64,000 nt of DNA, taken from Ornithodoros turicata. Taxonomy: Eukaryota > Arthropoda > Arachnida > Ixodida > Argasidae. Positions 22,147 through 35,161 of the stretch are shown in pieces. The position numbers and the translations under genes are program-made. The notes beneath the pieces were generated by a model that searched no databases, was not told the origin of the DNA, and saw only the letters and a program-made list of their open reading frames with translations. Within the stretch, counting starts at the first letter, position 1, and each line of letters opens with the position of its first letter. Location: NCBI RefSeq assembly GCF_037126465.1, contig NC_088203.1:103106668-103170667 (forward strand), in the 5' to 3' direction.

Positions 22147-25100
22147 TTTCCTACTATGTGGAAGGATCTGCTGCTACTCACCCCTAGCTCTTTTTTTTTT
22201 GTGTGTGTGTGTATGTGGATGGGAAGGTGTGACATGGTAAATATTCCTAATCCTTCTTACAATTCCGGATATTTATGTCTCGGACTCCGAGGTCATTGAT
22301 TCAGCTCTCACAAAGCGGAGCTTCCACCGCTATTTTCCAATGCAAAGACGCGAGACCGATATTGTGACCTTCGATATGTACGCGAAGAATGAGTCTTGGC
22401 TGATAAGACTAATCATAGCCTGGCATCCCGTGTTTTTACTTCTAGATAACTACAGAGCTCACAAGGAGCTCAATGCGGAATGGCAACGGCTTTTTCCGCA
22501 CACACGCTTACCAACGACCTCTGTTGAACTCGTTTCCAAGTTCGACAACTACACGGCGCCAAATTAGTTTCACAACTCGCCCGAGAAGCTGGAGTAATAA
22601 TTCGGACACACGTGCCATCATCCTCGAGACTGCTCCAAAACGAACACCGGTGCAACCTCGTACAAATGAGTTCCGCGAGAACTACAAAACGGGAAGCAAG
22701 CAGCACTTCACGGAACTCCGAACTAACAACACTTCCACGTGATGTAAAATACAAACGCCAACCGGACGCGAGCGCTTTGCCTCCCACAAAAACACATCCA
22801 AACAGACGCAGGTATAGAACTAGAACCAAGCGTAATTATGTTCCGATCAAACTGAACGAACCGATCATTTCGGTAAACATCGGGTCACGGCATCATTCTC
22901 AAAATGGCGAACTTTTCGTTAATTACCGTCTCAGGTTTTTCGTTTGCCAGTCTTCTTTCTTCCGTCCATGGCGAATGAACATGTCACGATTGACTTTTTC
23001 TCGTTTTGTTTCTTCTATTTCGGGAGTAAACACAGCGATGGACTCGTATCTAACAACACTCGGATTATCCTGCTGTTTGACATCCGTCCCGCTGCTTGTA
23101 TCCAAAACGACACGCCGCACACGCGAAGCAACACACACCGAAGAGAACGAGCGAAGAGTTAATTCCTTCGTTTCCTTGATCGGATCGTCAGGAGCCGATC
23201 AGCTTACGGCGGCACTTTGAATCCCGCGGCTGGATGTTCCGTCCAGTGGAAGCCGTATGGTCTGCACGTTTTACCCCCCGAGCTCTTCTCTGGTTCAGGA
23301 AAACGGTGAAATGTGCCAAGGAACCGCAGGACACATGGACACCGACAGTGTCAACGAACAAAGAGGCACGGCTGCCGCCATTTTAGACCTCTCGCCTCCC
23401 CTCCACTCGTCGTGTCCACCCTTTTGCCATTTTTGCTTCATTTTCCTTTCTGGCTTCTTTCACGGTGGCGCCCCCACGCGCACGTCGCACGCAACAAACA
23501 AGCCCTCCCGGCGATTGATCCCTGCAGGATCTCCGGTTTTCTCCTTCCCGCTCTTGGTAGCAGATGATAGCGTTGTCGTCTGCTCCCGCACTGGGAACGC
23601 CGTTCCCCGCGACGTTTTTATATGAAAAGCAAATTTATTCCAATTCAAGCGCGTCGAGCCTTCGTACTTTGAACGCAGAGTGTTTTTCGGCAAGGTCGAA
23701 TGTTTTATCGTGAGGTCGCCAACAGAAGGGTCGTCTGCTCCGATAGAAGGAACGAGCGCACGGCCGCGCAAAAACGGCACAATTTTTTGTGCGCGTAAAC
23801 AGAGCGCGAAACTCTCGGAAACGTCGCCGTTGTTTGACACGTCAGAGCCTTACCGCGTAGCTGAGTGAGCTGGCCTTGAGATGCGGAAAACAATAGCCGT
23901 CGCCACAGATGCTTTGCATATACAGTTCCAAAACCATGTGATTGGGTTCAGCGAGAGGCATAAGTGGCGCGAAGCCAATTGTATTAACTGTCGACGAGCA
24001 CTCGCGAAAAACGATCAAATGAACTCGGATGGAAACTTTTCCACGCAACAGCGTTGGCAACCGCACGCCACTTGCGAGCTCTTCTGTTACGTTCAGTGAC
24101 GTATGTCGACGATTGACTTCTGCAATCTTGTCATCTGCAAAACCATTGTTTCCTCACTGAGCGCAGACTTTAACGCTCGGAGAGACTATCCGAAAGCTGC
24201 ACATCGCTTCCGGTCGGGACAGGAGAAATCAAAAGGAGGACTGACGTTAACAGCCGATGCAAAAAGCCGGGGGAACTAGGTCGGCCAAACAAAAATACCG
24301 AAGTATAAAGCAAAATGCAACGGAGACAATGAGCATGGAGCTGCTGGAAGATGGGAAATGAGGTGCCCTCTTCAAATGGGTAGTCGATGCAGCACATATT
24401 AAGCGGTTCACAATTTGTGTTCTCCCGCATGTGAAAACTCTCGCCACAGTTGGGCCTGAATCCTCTTCGATAACTCCACTACATGTCGAAAAGGCAACAA
24501 CATTGACCAACGTCGACCGCACCTGTGGTGCACAACTTCCGGTGTCAGCCTGTCATCGTAATTGTCTTTCTCTCTTTGCCCTGTAAATGTCACTGAACTT
24601 TGCTGACGTCACAGTAATGGCAGGTCTCTGCAGCATTAGCTTTAACCATAATTGTGCCTTCAAGTTAACCACTAAGAAACTACTGAGTACAGACAAACGT
24701 TAAAGCACGAATCATTTTACTGCACGTCAGTATATGGTATACCGAACAACGCCATTGCTGGTTGATGAACAGACTCACAGTCACTACAAAAGGATTGCGC
24801 GTACTGATTGAAAAAATGCCCGCATTAAACTATTTTGCGGTGAAAGATTCACTGCTTCGCTGACTGTTCAATCTGAACGAGTTGATTGTATCTACTAAAA
24901 TGCCTTTCCCACTCATTTACGTTATGCAGCACGTTTATCGCCAGATCTAAGATATTCTCCTGGGTCCCGACTTTTTTTTAGGTGCGCAAGGGGGGGGGGG
25001 GGTATGCCCCCTTTCTGTCCCCCTTCTGCGTCCGCCTGATTCTCCCCAGCGCGCGCGGGTCAACCACCCTAAACGCGCGAGAAAACGCGCAACAGCAGTG

Positions 25101-27079
25101 CCCAGTGTTGCCCTGCTGCTGCTACGTTTTATAATTAGACAAAAATTCGGGTCGGCCGCGCCGGCCCGTGACCAAACCGGATTCAGACATTCGCGACCAA
25201 ACACAAACCCCACCCCAAACGACTCTACAAGTCTGGCAGACGACGCATTCACTTGGCATCGCAGCATATATGTGACTGATTGGCTGCATATCATTCAAAA
25301 GCTCTCTTGCGACACCGCGAATGGCATGTCAGTAATGTGGTTTTCGTGAGTATCGAAGTCGTTAACATCGCCAGTAGTAGTCTGTACTTATGCGAAGTTA
25401 CAACGACACGCTTTCCTGTGGCGGAAGCTCTCACACTTCAGTTGTTTCCGTTTCTGCTACGCCTGCCCAAGAGACGTTGTTGTGCCGCTGGAGGATTGCC
25501 AATTTACGATGGTATTTTCTCAAGTGAACACGCCGTGTTTGGTTTCGAAAAAAGTCCGTTTAAATTTGTTCTCTTAAAAAAGAAAAGCGGTAGAATACAG
25601 CGACACTGTAATTATGCGCTGCGAATACTACCAATAAGTTCAGTTTCCGTCGCTTACCCAAAATCGTCTGCAACAAAAGCGCGCGTCTCTCCTATCAGCT
25701 CCGTTGCTGCCACATCTGCTATGCAGCCACCGATACCCCATAGCAACCGAACAAGACTTCCGAGCGAGCGACATTTCTCCTTTTCTTTATGTTAACTTTT
25801 ATACTCCGCCATTTTGTGTTTCTTCTTCCAAACCTTCCTTCCCGTGCAGCCGGCCATTTCAAGAACCCTCGTCGTCTGCTTCAGAAACAGCCAATGAGAA
25901 GAGCGCGAGGCGACAGCGCGATCCCATCAACCCCTTCGTTCTCTTTATACTCATATAAATACCGTACAAACAAAACAAAATGTAAAGATAGTCAAAACAA
26001 AAAGGAGACTAAGAAATCGATATGTTGGACTAGCGCGTTCGTACAGACAGAACAGAACAGAGACCGCGCAATGCAGAAAAATCTGGCAATGGCGGAAAGA
26101 ATGAAGAGAGGTGGAAAGCAAAAATGCGCCAACGAATCGCCGGCAGCAGCCAATTACAAGAAGAGAATGAAGAGCGGAGAAGACGCGGAAAGAGGTATTC
26201 CTCCGCCCGCCACCCCCCACTCTCTTCTCCCCACCTCAGCCGGAGGCATGCGAGCTGATCATACGGAGCAGGGCAACCACTAATTCGTGGACTACACCAT
26301 GAGCATTATCGCAAAGTCAACTCCGCTCTCCTTAGCTCAGGAAGTCCGAACTGCAGGATCTCATCACGTGAGCCGGAGACACTGAACTTAAAAAAAGAAG
26401 AAGAAACAGCTAAACTATATTTTTTCTTTTGCTCGAAAATATAAATAAAAAACGCACCGTGGAGCAAAAGGGGGCGTAGCTCCCACAAAAGGGGCTTATT
26501 CGCATACGGGGAGAAAATACACCGACAAGATCACCCGACTCTTTTCTTCTTTTTCGGCAACGAAACGAGCCCTTGGGTAAATCCGAGACAAAGAAAACTA
26601 CAACAGAGAGATTTCAGTCCAATGCGGTAGCACAAGATCGCAGTGAAGAAAAGGTGAGCTAAAATTGCAAATGACAGACTCGAAATTCGTCGTCCTCTCA
26701 TTTTGTTCCACGCAAGCCTCCGAAGTAAAGCGCAAAAAAAAAAGGGGCACTCGCCGGACGTGTGAGAATAAGGATGCTCAAGGTATGAATGACACTTGAC
26801 ATCTAACACTTGGATGGGATGGCACCGAGAGCAACTTGGGTGAAAACTTCTCCGGCGCGCTAGAATATACGAGCCCAGCGCAGGAGACGGAAGAACACTT
26901 GGAAGGGTCAGCGTAAAACCTGCCCCATTACGCAACTACGTAATATAGACGACGTGAACTGACGACCACCAGCGTTACCACCACCACGTCGACGAGAAAC
27001 GCTTTTCGCTCGACCTCGGAGCATTGTTGAGGCGGCGGGATATACTGCTCTTAGATGTGTGGCGACTCAATATTCCATT

Positions 27080-27172
27080 TCACCACATTACCTCCAGCCA
27101 TGGGGTAGGGTATCCGCCCCTGGCGATGAAACTCCCTACTTATCATCATTTAAATAAAGTAAGTTGTTGTTA
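27080..27172 (+). repeat. AAATAAAGT-tail repeat, copy 2
   Basis: CCAGCCATGGGGTAGGGTAT, CTGGCGATGAAACTCCCTAC and TTTAAATAAAGTAAGTTGTTG align directly with 17345-17442. Confidence 0.55.
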
Positions 27173-27674
27173 GATGCACAAAAACCTTGGTTGAAACGCC
27201 GGGCACATTAGTTACGATACGTGGAAACTTCTATGGCTTTTTCTAGGTTCGGAATGTGCAGACTTCTCGGTGGTAGGCTGTCATCGAATTTTACTTAAGT
27301 GAACATTGCGTTGACCCGTTGACGTGGGATCGGATGCAAACTAGCATTGTTAGTTAACAACAGTGACGTTTATCATTTCCTCCGGAACATACACGGCACA
27401 TCGGATTTATAACTTGAGAAATAATAACAACAAAGGAAAATCTAACAGTTGCCTGCTTATCAGCGGAAGTTACTCAATGTATGTCTTTTCCTCGTCTCGC
27501 ACGTCTTCGTATTATCCGAGCCGTCGTGCCCCGTCATCTGCAATGTCAGCAACTTCTGCTTCGCGAAGCCGTCGCTCTATGTGAAGATACACGGACCATA
27601 TACGAGAGTTGTGGACGTTCTCGTGTTCGGGCTACGAGCTTTCGCTCACTACGAAGCAAACTAGGGAGCGAGCA

Positions 27675-27748
27675 GTCGTCTGCAACACGCGCGGGCTTTC
27701 GCTGCCCGTCGTCTGCGATCAACGTCGTCTTTTTTCCCTGTCGTCTGC
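27675..27748 (+). promoter_or_regulatory. Cluster of three GTCGTCTGC words
   Basis: Exact GTCGTCTGC copies at 27675, 27708 and 27740 are spaced 33 and 32 bp apart in unrelated flanking sequence, with a near copy (GTCATCTGC) at about 27532. No function is known to me. The regular spacing and lack of shared flanks suggest a binding site rather than a transposon copy. Confidence 0.3.
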
Positions 27749-30700
27749 TTCTTTATTTTCGACCTCGCCACCAGAAACGAGCCAAGAAGACTACCTTACA
27801 AAAATGAACAATTACAGTAATTTGGGGGCTCGCGGTTAATTATAGCCATGAATGACAAATAATTTTATCCAACATTCTGCTGTGTTTTTCATTCTGATTC
27901 TGTTTTTCATTCTGACGGGGGCTACGCCCCCGTCACTCGCGAACGGGGGCGTAGCAAAGCAAGTTGCACATGTCATCAAGCTATTGAAGTCCGCTGACGG
28001 AAAGCCCAATCTTCGATAACGACTAAATAAATAAATAAAGGGGGAATCACTGGTCCACCGAAAGTGAGTTCGAACCGCTATTACTCCCCTACACTACTCA
28101 AACTGGTACCGAAGCGAACCCACTGCCCCAAATTGGGGCGCAGTGCTGTCAGGACGTGGCAAGCAGAACCCTGAACCTGAGTCAGTGTGTTGGTGCATTG
28201 ACGGGGAACTCCAAACAGTACAATGCTAATTCCTGTCGAGATCTCGCAGCAGAACCACAACCAATGAAAATTCCGGTCTAAAGTTAGCAACAAATTATAT
28301 GGGCACATTTGTTTCTTTTTATTTGCATTCAACTTTGTAGCGGATAAGAGGGTGGTCGAAATGAAAGCAACGCCTTCCCACCACTCGAGAGTCAATGGAG
28401 CTCCTCTCCTCTCACTTCAGACAGACACCGCCGCTCCCGTATTGCGCTCACCTCCCGACCCGAGAATAGATAGAAGACGGAAGAGAGCGAGCGAAGAGAA
28501 TGCAACCCGAAAGAGCGACACATTTTCACGACGCCATGATGATTTTCACGAACCGATCCGCAATTAAAATCTTCCCCGAGCCCCATGACTAACTGCCGCA
28601 AAAGCGACCACGGGCATTTGCGGCATGTGGCATATGCCAATGAAGGCCGTTCGGACACGGTCCGTGCCGATCTGATCAGTTGCACAACATCCCCCCCGCC
28701 CTCCCTCCTCGACCAAAAGCGTCGTTTCTTCAACAATAATATCGAGGAGAGCAGAGAACCGAAGCGGCCGCCATATTTGTTTAATCCCCGGCGGAAGCAG
28801 ACGGCTGCCTTCTGCTAATGGGGAAGAAACAAAAAATGTCGCTGAAAACGAATAAGCGATCTGAGGTTTTGGTGAGGTGAAATAATGTACGTTTTGTGCG
28901 ACATTTCATTCACCTGCACTGATAAATTAACCTAACTCAATTTTGTATACGATTTCACGGTGTCACTTGTAGAGATAGTTAAATTGGAGGTCAGAATGAA
29001 ACAATTGCAGAGTGAAGGGATGACGTGTCATTTTCTTGTCCAACTTGGAATGCAAGTATCACGTGAATCAGATACACGATCCCCTATGTTTTGCTTTTAC
29101 TGTCAATAACATTAACAGAGTTTCCATCAAATTTAGGACTGATTCATTGGATATTTCATCAATGCCTTCACAATATGATCACTACCTTTGCGCTGATATG
29201 AACACATGGTTTGTTAGGATACTTTAGTTTTTTAGTCGGATGGTACATATATAAGGCATTACGTTAAAGGAAGGCGTGTCATGTTGCACAGTTTAAGGAA
29301 TGCATGCACGGACACGAAACGTCTCTATATAATTTAAGGCACGTTTGTTACAGCTCGTGAACGCAAGTGCGATGGGGGGCACACGTACTTATATCACTCC
29401 TGAAGCTATTCTCCCAAAAATCTATTATGTGCCGGTGACAGTACAGAACTCATGTACGTATTCAGAGTTAGTTTACGTGCAATGTCTGCATGCGTAGCTC
29501 GCTTCTTATCTCCAACAAGCGGCCTAAGTAAAATATTGTGTCAGCATTAGACGTCCAACGTCGTGTACGTCATTGTTGCAGTTTCATCACAAGGATGTTA
29601 TGCTTATATTTTTGCAGTGAACAGCAGATGGGACGGCTGCTCAGAAATTATTTTCCTCCAGGCAGAATATTAAGCAACGCCCAAGTCTCAAATTGAGGAG
29701 AGTTCAGCGTCGCCTTAATCACAGGCCAAAACCTATGACATGGTCCGAAAACAGATTTGGCGCTGAACCACTGGCAAGATGTGACTCAAATTGTCTCCCC
29801 GCGAAGTCCACACACAAAAAAGAAAAAGTTCAAAAGGCACATAATTCCAACCGCGTTTACTGTGCTATATATAGACCGATGTCACCAAAGGCCCAGTGAA
29901 AACGGTGTCACTTGAAAACCGCTGTTGGCAAAACCAATCATAGTTATCAAAACACTGTCGTCAGTTTAATCGATGAGACGCATATCTCAAGACATTCGCC
30001 GTCCTTGAACCAACGGCAGTCAAGAGGGGGAGGTCAATTTTGGCGAATAATTAACAGGCCACGAAGCACAACCTTTCCAAACGCAACAACACACCATTCA
30101 TTAAAATGTGCTAGTGGCGCGCTGCAGACGGCTATTTTTAGTGAGCCCAACACATTAAGCAATCGATTCGTAGGCCTAGTCTCTTAGAACAATTAAATCG
30201 AGACACGTCCCCTCCTGAGACAAGTTTACTACACGCGCAGAAACATATTTTCCCGCTTCACACCATGCACTCATTCATCCAGCACGAAGTTTCGCACACA
30301 ATAACATGCCACTGGAAGGGAATAAAGATGCTCAGAAAATTGCACAAGTCTGCCAGACCCTTCTCCAAATCCGATCGCCATGCCACTCGCCTTTTTTTAT
30401 ATTGACTTCCAAACTTCAGACCGGACGCCGGTAAGAAGATTATTACACGGAAAATCGGCCCCTAAATACGCTACTCTTCACAATTCGACAGTGCGAACGA
30501 TGAACTTCGACACGCTAGTCAGTACACCGAACGATATTACCTTCCAGCAAAAGGCTGAGAACGAAGAAGATCCGATTTCTTACCTGATAAAGTTTCTTCC
30601 GTCGCTTGATCACAGACCGTCGTTAGGGTTAACTTCACCTATTAGACTAAGCCTAAAAGCAAATGAGCAACACAATCAGGCAACCAAGTCCTTCCGATTC

Positions 30701-31319
30701 GTTTCCGATCTTGATCCGGCTGTAACAATCCCAAATCGGTGTTGGCGGTCAACTCTTGAGGACACTTTGTGCACGAACCGGTGGAAAGAAATAACAGTTG
30801 GGCAACAGTTCCTTAATTGCAAGATCACAGTAACGCCACATTCAAATTCGGGCGAGGAGTGTCGTCGCCATCCCTCCCTCGGCTCCTAAAGTCAGCTGAC
30901 CTCTCGTCTGCTCGCACATCAACGCTGCTACGGCAACATGGCGAAGTCGTACGGGGCTCTCTTGCAGACTTCAAGGGCCTTGTAAACAAATTGTTTACAA
31001 TAAACAGTTTCGCAGACGGTGATTGGCGAGCACCCTGATCATATGGTTGCACCTCTCGTGAAGGATTCTTCCGGCGTTGAGTGTTTTACCCTCCCCCAAT
31101 CAGCGGCGATGCCGGTTACCACAGGAACGCAGTACACAGGAGGGGTCGGCCGCTTTTCGGCTTTATTTACGTCGACTATCAAAATCGTTCACTTACCCAT
31201 GCATTGGTTGTCAAGAAAAAAGTGGCAAAAAATGTCATTTTCTCCCTTTACGACTAAGGTATTACTTACTCTTTGCGTGGCGTGCAGTAAACCGGAAAGA
31301 AAGAGTGGGTTTGCTGTGT

Positions 31320-31350
31320 AGCAGACGACGCGGTTTGGATGTCGTCTGCT
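31320..31350. promoter_or_regulatory. Inverted pair of GTCGTCTGCT words
   Basis: AGCAGACGAC at 31320-31329 and GTCGTCTGCT at 31341-31350 form a perfect 10-bp inverted repeat around an 11-bp spacer. It may be a dimeric protein site. No gene start is recognised next to it. Confidence 0.3.
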
Positions 31351-31997
31351 CTGACGCTGTGGATATACTTTGTGGATTTCTTGTTTCGCCATATTTTCAT
31401 TTTTATAATGTTATGACTTTGTCTTATTGTGTTTTGCGATTGTGTTAGGTGAGCTTATAGCCGACACTAATTAAACCTAAAATTGCGTACAGCTACACTG
31501 ACCTAAAAAAAACAAGCAAAAGAAATAAAAGGAAACATACCTGGATGCAGCAGGGGGGAATCGCCTTTTTCCCAAAACGTCAGTTTATGCGTTGGATTTC
31601 CCTCTCCTCCACTACATGCTCGGAGAAAGGAATCTCACCCCCCCCCCCCAAAAAAAAAGAAAAAAGAAAAGAAAAGTGCCTGCATGGACAGTTTTTATGT
31701 CGAAGTTCGTTGTACGATCAACAGTGCAACCGTGCGCTACACATATTCTTTTGCAAAAAGGTTTCAAACTGGGCTCAGGGTTGTGACTTCGAAAAAGAAA
31801 TGTAGTCTGCATACACAGGTTGTGTGCAAATCAAGTATGCCAAAAATGACACACCTCAGATGTAAGAATAGCTAATTGTAGAACAGCTGTGCAGCCTCAT
31901 TACTTCACTTAATTCCAGGCAAAAAGTGGTTATGGGACATCAACATCAGGTCGATCGAGAAAGAAACCACAGTCAAAGTTATATTGCTATGCAGCAC

Positions 31998-32003
31998 TTT
32001 ATT
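31998..32003 (-). terminator. Possible PEX11 polyadenylation signal AATAAA
   Basis: This is the first canonical AATAAA I see on the minus strand below the PEX11 stop codon, giving a 3' UTR of about 590 nt. Confidence 0.35.
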
Positions 32004-32585
32004 ATCACAGACCTTGTTGTCTTTGAAGAAAGAATTCCCGTCACCAATTATAATACCTGCCACCACTCTTTCACGTTCACATCCTTGTCATGTCACTGTC
32101 CACTTATGAAAGAAGCTTTAAAAGAATTTTTTTAGATTCAAAGTAGGTATTCAGAATTTCCATTGTGTGCTTCACCCTGTGTAACAATCTAAGATGCAGT
32201 TATGCATGCTTAAACTAAAATATGTTACACGTGAAAGGAAAAACAAGCTTTTAGGACAGCTGCCACATCATCAGTATTGGAAGGAAAAACGTGACCTAAT
32301 GCAATTATCATGAGCAGTGAAGTAACTGGGTGTTTCTTAAAAGTGCCTTTGAGGAAGTCGAGGCGGGGGTCCTCTTACTGCACAGAAAACCAATCTGGCA
32401 CATGGATGATGAAGAACATGACTAAGACAATGTCATTCTTTCATTCAGTGTGTATGAACCCCATATTTCACATCAGAACACACCAAGCACCGCAACACGA
32501 CATGAGAAACCGAAAACCACCGACACAATCTACAGGATCTCAATGTCATTAGATGACTAATGCCCTAAAACATCCGCGGGTCTCC

Positions 32586-32946
32586 TTAACTTGGAACCAG
32601 CTTGAGTGACGGCTGAAACATCGGCATAATGCCGGCCAAGCTCGAAATAATGCCGAGCAGGCCTATGGTTCCGGGTCTTAGGCCTGTGTACCCCAGTGCA
32701 GTGTAAGGAAGCCAGAAGTCGGCAAAGTTCTTCACGAGGTCCAAGACCAGACTTCTGTGCACTGTCAGAAACTGGACTCCTAACTCTGACAGGGTGCTGA
32801 TTTGTTTGCACCTTGATCGTAGGGCAGGCGCTCCGCCCCCTCCCAGGTAGAGGGTCAGCAGCTCCGAGACTTCGTACAGGTCTCGAGCAAGGGCCGCCAC
32901 AGCAGACACAAGCCACAGTTTGTTGGCCGTATGGTACCATCCGTCC
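32586..32946 (-). CDS. PEX11B: PEX11 family peroxisomal membrane protein, last exon
   Basis: PEX11 proteins tubulate the peroxisomal membrane and recruit the fission machinery. After a CTACTCACAG acceptor the exon encodes DGWYHTANKLWLVSAVAALA then RDLYEVSELLTLYLGGGG, matching the family's W..A...WL.S....L.RD.YE block. DLVKNFADFWLPYTALGYTG and PGTIGLLGIISSLAGIMPMF follow, the conserved VKN..D...P...LG segment and the C-terminal hydrophobic helix with GL.G.ISS.AG. It ends KLVPS at the stop at 32586. All four exons together give about 240 residues, the usual length. It resembles PEX11A/B more than PEX11G. Confidence 0.93.
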
Positions 32947-32964
32947 CTGTGAGTAGAAAGCAAA

Positions 32965-34480
32965 AAAATAAAACAGAAAAAATGAAATTTGTGCTCACAA
33001 CGTGATCTTTCTTGAAAAATTTAGCGTGCTTGGCATAATGTCCGATGTTTCTACTTCAACAGAAACTCCTCATTAAAACCTTTTTATTGCGCAATGGATG
33101 ACTGAAATCTTCCAAGTTGTGGTTTCGGATGGGCACTCATTTTGGTGTTCACCATACCAATGAAGAAGTAACAGCAAAGGAAATTAAGGGTGACCTGCTT
33201 GGGATGAAGAAACAGGGGTGTCCAAAAAGAACATACATACATACATGAAGGCTCAAAGAATACGCTTACATCTTTTCAGGCCACAAAAACTCCTCTACGA
33301 AAGCTGGCATGTGGGCCTCAGTTTGTTCTGGAAACATGGCTATCACTGGTTCCTCCTTCTATACCCCTATGCAATGATCACGACAGTCTGCGCAAGTAAC
33401 GATAGGGAACTTATCTTCTCCTTCGCAGGGCAACTCATTCATATGCTGCATTATGAGGTAAAAAATTACAGCTGATAGTACTGTCCAACCTTAGAACAGT
33501 GGTGCCAGCAGATATGTCCCATTGCTTTGCTTTTGAATGACACTATATTGAAATAAACATCACGGTGCTCCTTCTCCACGAGGCATGAAACAAAAGGATA
33601 TTAAGAGTGTCCCTGAACGATCCTGGGATGCAGAAAAAGAAAACAAGAAATAACAACAACTTTATTTTTAAGATGATGAATGGGGAGTTGGTGATGTGGG
33701 GAATGAAATGATGAGCCCTTTCGCAATAAGGTTCAAAGTACTATGGTGTAATTAGAAAGGTAATTTATAGTACCCCTTAGTTACTAATTCATACTCTTAG
33801 TCTTTATGAGAACAATGACAATGTCTCTTTACCTTTGGGGTATCTTGAATAAATAATTAAATAAATTAATAAATTAATTAATACACATATCTGCTCTATA
33901 TGACAAATTTTCAATGGTATAGGTTCTAGTTTGTTGCACGTTTACTCTTTCACGTCATGTCAAGTCCAAATATATGCTGCTCATAACGTCATTTCCTTTC
34001 GGTATTTTTCCAATATTTATTTTGATCTTTCTTCGGTAGTGGACCACTTCCGAGACCTAATGATTTTTAATGCTGACCTTACAAAAAAATAAGCTTATCA
34101 TCAGTTTATCAGTATTGTAGTACACCAAACGTTACCCCATAATAAAGAACCTGAGCTATGCACAAAACACAGAAGGCACACGACACAAACAGCACAAGCC
34201 TGAGTGGTTCATGTAGTGTCCTTTCTGTGCTATGGCCATAGTTCAGGCTTCTTTAGTATGGGGTCTGCCCACTAGCTCGCCTGCGCCTATGCAATTTTGT
34301 CTAAATGTTCGCAAAAAGTGATCCACTGTGACAGCGGCCATCTCAAAGGTATGGACCACACAGCCTGACATGACCAGCAGGCAGTTGTGTTTGTAACAAA
34401 GTGAGTGTGACCCTGGTCAACTTCTGGTCAAATGCAGAAGACTTCAGGGCCTGGGTGGTGGAAAAGTCAAAATGAAACCT
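32965..34480. other. Long last intron of PEX11
   Basis: The intron is about 1.5 kb and AT-rich, with a short ACAT microsatellite at about 33229-33245 and the repeat at 33650-33722. I see no nested gene in it. Confidence 0.6.
33650..33722 (-). repeat. AAATAAAGTTGTTG-tail repeat, copy 3, in PEX11 intron
   Basis: On the minus strand it reads CATTCCCCACATCACC..., CCATTCATCATC and AAAAATAAAGTTGTTGTT. It is a short, diverged member of the family at 17345-17442. Confidence 0.45.
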
Positions 34481-34482
34481 AC

Positions 34483-34654
34483 TTGTCTATAGTTATGAGC
34501 CCGACCTGATGCAACCACACCAAGTTGTCGACGAGCATGTAAAGAGCGTATGCCAGACGTGTCAGCGTAAGGCAGAGCCTTAGTGGAACGTTTGGCAACC
34601 CAATTGTCGCCAGTGCACTATGCAGTCCATCGAGGAAACGGCCCAGACGTAACA
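34483..34654 (-). CDS. PEX11B: PEX11 exon 3
   Basis: The acceptor is CTTACAG. The exon encodes LRLGRFLDGLHSALATIGLP, then VPLRLCLTLTRLAYALYMLV and DNLVWLHQVGLITIDK. These are the LLRLG helix and the first hydrophobic stretch of the family (human A: RLCLTLANLNRVIYF). It leaves two bases at a GTAGGT donor, completed by the last exon to Lys. Confidence 0.93.
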
Positions 34655-34766
34655 CTGTAAGGACATAAGCACATAATTTCTGGATGTTGCCGGTATAAAA
34701 CAAAACTATATATGTAGTCAAACAATGTCAACGTAATTGTTTTTCAGCGTTAAAATTACCACTTAC

Positions 34767-34882
34767 GTCTCCTGCCAGAGCTGAAAGTGACCTCGAGGTT
34801 TTGGAACTTCGTCACCAAATCTCGGCGGGTTGAATTTTTCTGTACGACGTACCAGATGAACCGGCTGCTGTACTGTAGCAAA
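34767..34882 (-). CDS. PEX11B: PEX11 exon 2
   Basis: A strong pyrimidine-rich acceptor (CCTTTGGCCTCTGTCTAG) precedes LLQYSSRFIWYVV, then QKNSTRRDLVTKFQNLEVTF and SSGRR. This is the QY.SR amphipathic region needed for membrane binding and the GR(R/K)LLRLG junction with the next exon. The donor is GTAAGT and the phase to exon 3 is correct. The junction with exon 1 is not resolved. Confidence 0.9.
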
Positions 34883-35161
34883 CTAGACAGAGGCCAAAGG
34901 AACCAATGGAATAAAATTGTCAGAAATGTCTTGGGAGATTATGAGGAGACAGTGCACCTAACGACAGCTTTTTCTCAGTACATTTTACTTCAGCGACATC
35001 GATTCACTGTGAACAGCGTAGTCGAAGGCTCTGTCCTAAAATACTTATACGGAAATATCAACTAGCCACACCATGAATCATGAATTCCCTGTTGCGGGAT
35101 GACCACTGTTTATTTACTTATTTGCCGGAATCAACGCGCAGAGATTGGAGCAGGATCAAAC

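Larger units (their letters stand above)
22155..31990. other. Long stretch without a recognisable gene
   Basis: I find no ORF with family similarity and no convincing exon. The stretch is rich in CpG and in the 9-mer GTCGTCTGC: eight exact copies at 23575, 23730, 25871, 27675, 27708, 27740, 31321 and 31341. A G run is at about 24991. A CCCCC/AAAAA run is at about 31638. A copy of the AAATAAAGTTGTTG repeat is at 27080-27172. At 22420-22470 the plus strand reads FLLLDNYRAHK, which loosely resembles a DDE transposase second-Asp motif, but nothing else around it supports this. Confidence 0.4.

Noticed and set aside
22270..22570. Possible pogo transposase fragment (FLLLDNYRAHK)
   Set aside because: Only one motif matches. 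Flanking residues and both other frames show no further transposase similarity.
23257..23840. Overlapping ORFs of about 85-126 residues on both strands at 23.3-23.8 kb
   Set aside because: They are low-similarity, Pro/Ser- or Arg-rich readings of GC-rich DNA with no family match. The region is more interesting for its 9-mer words.
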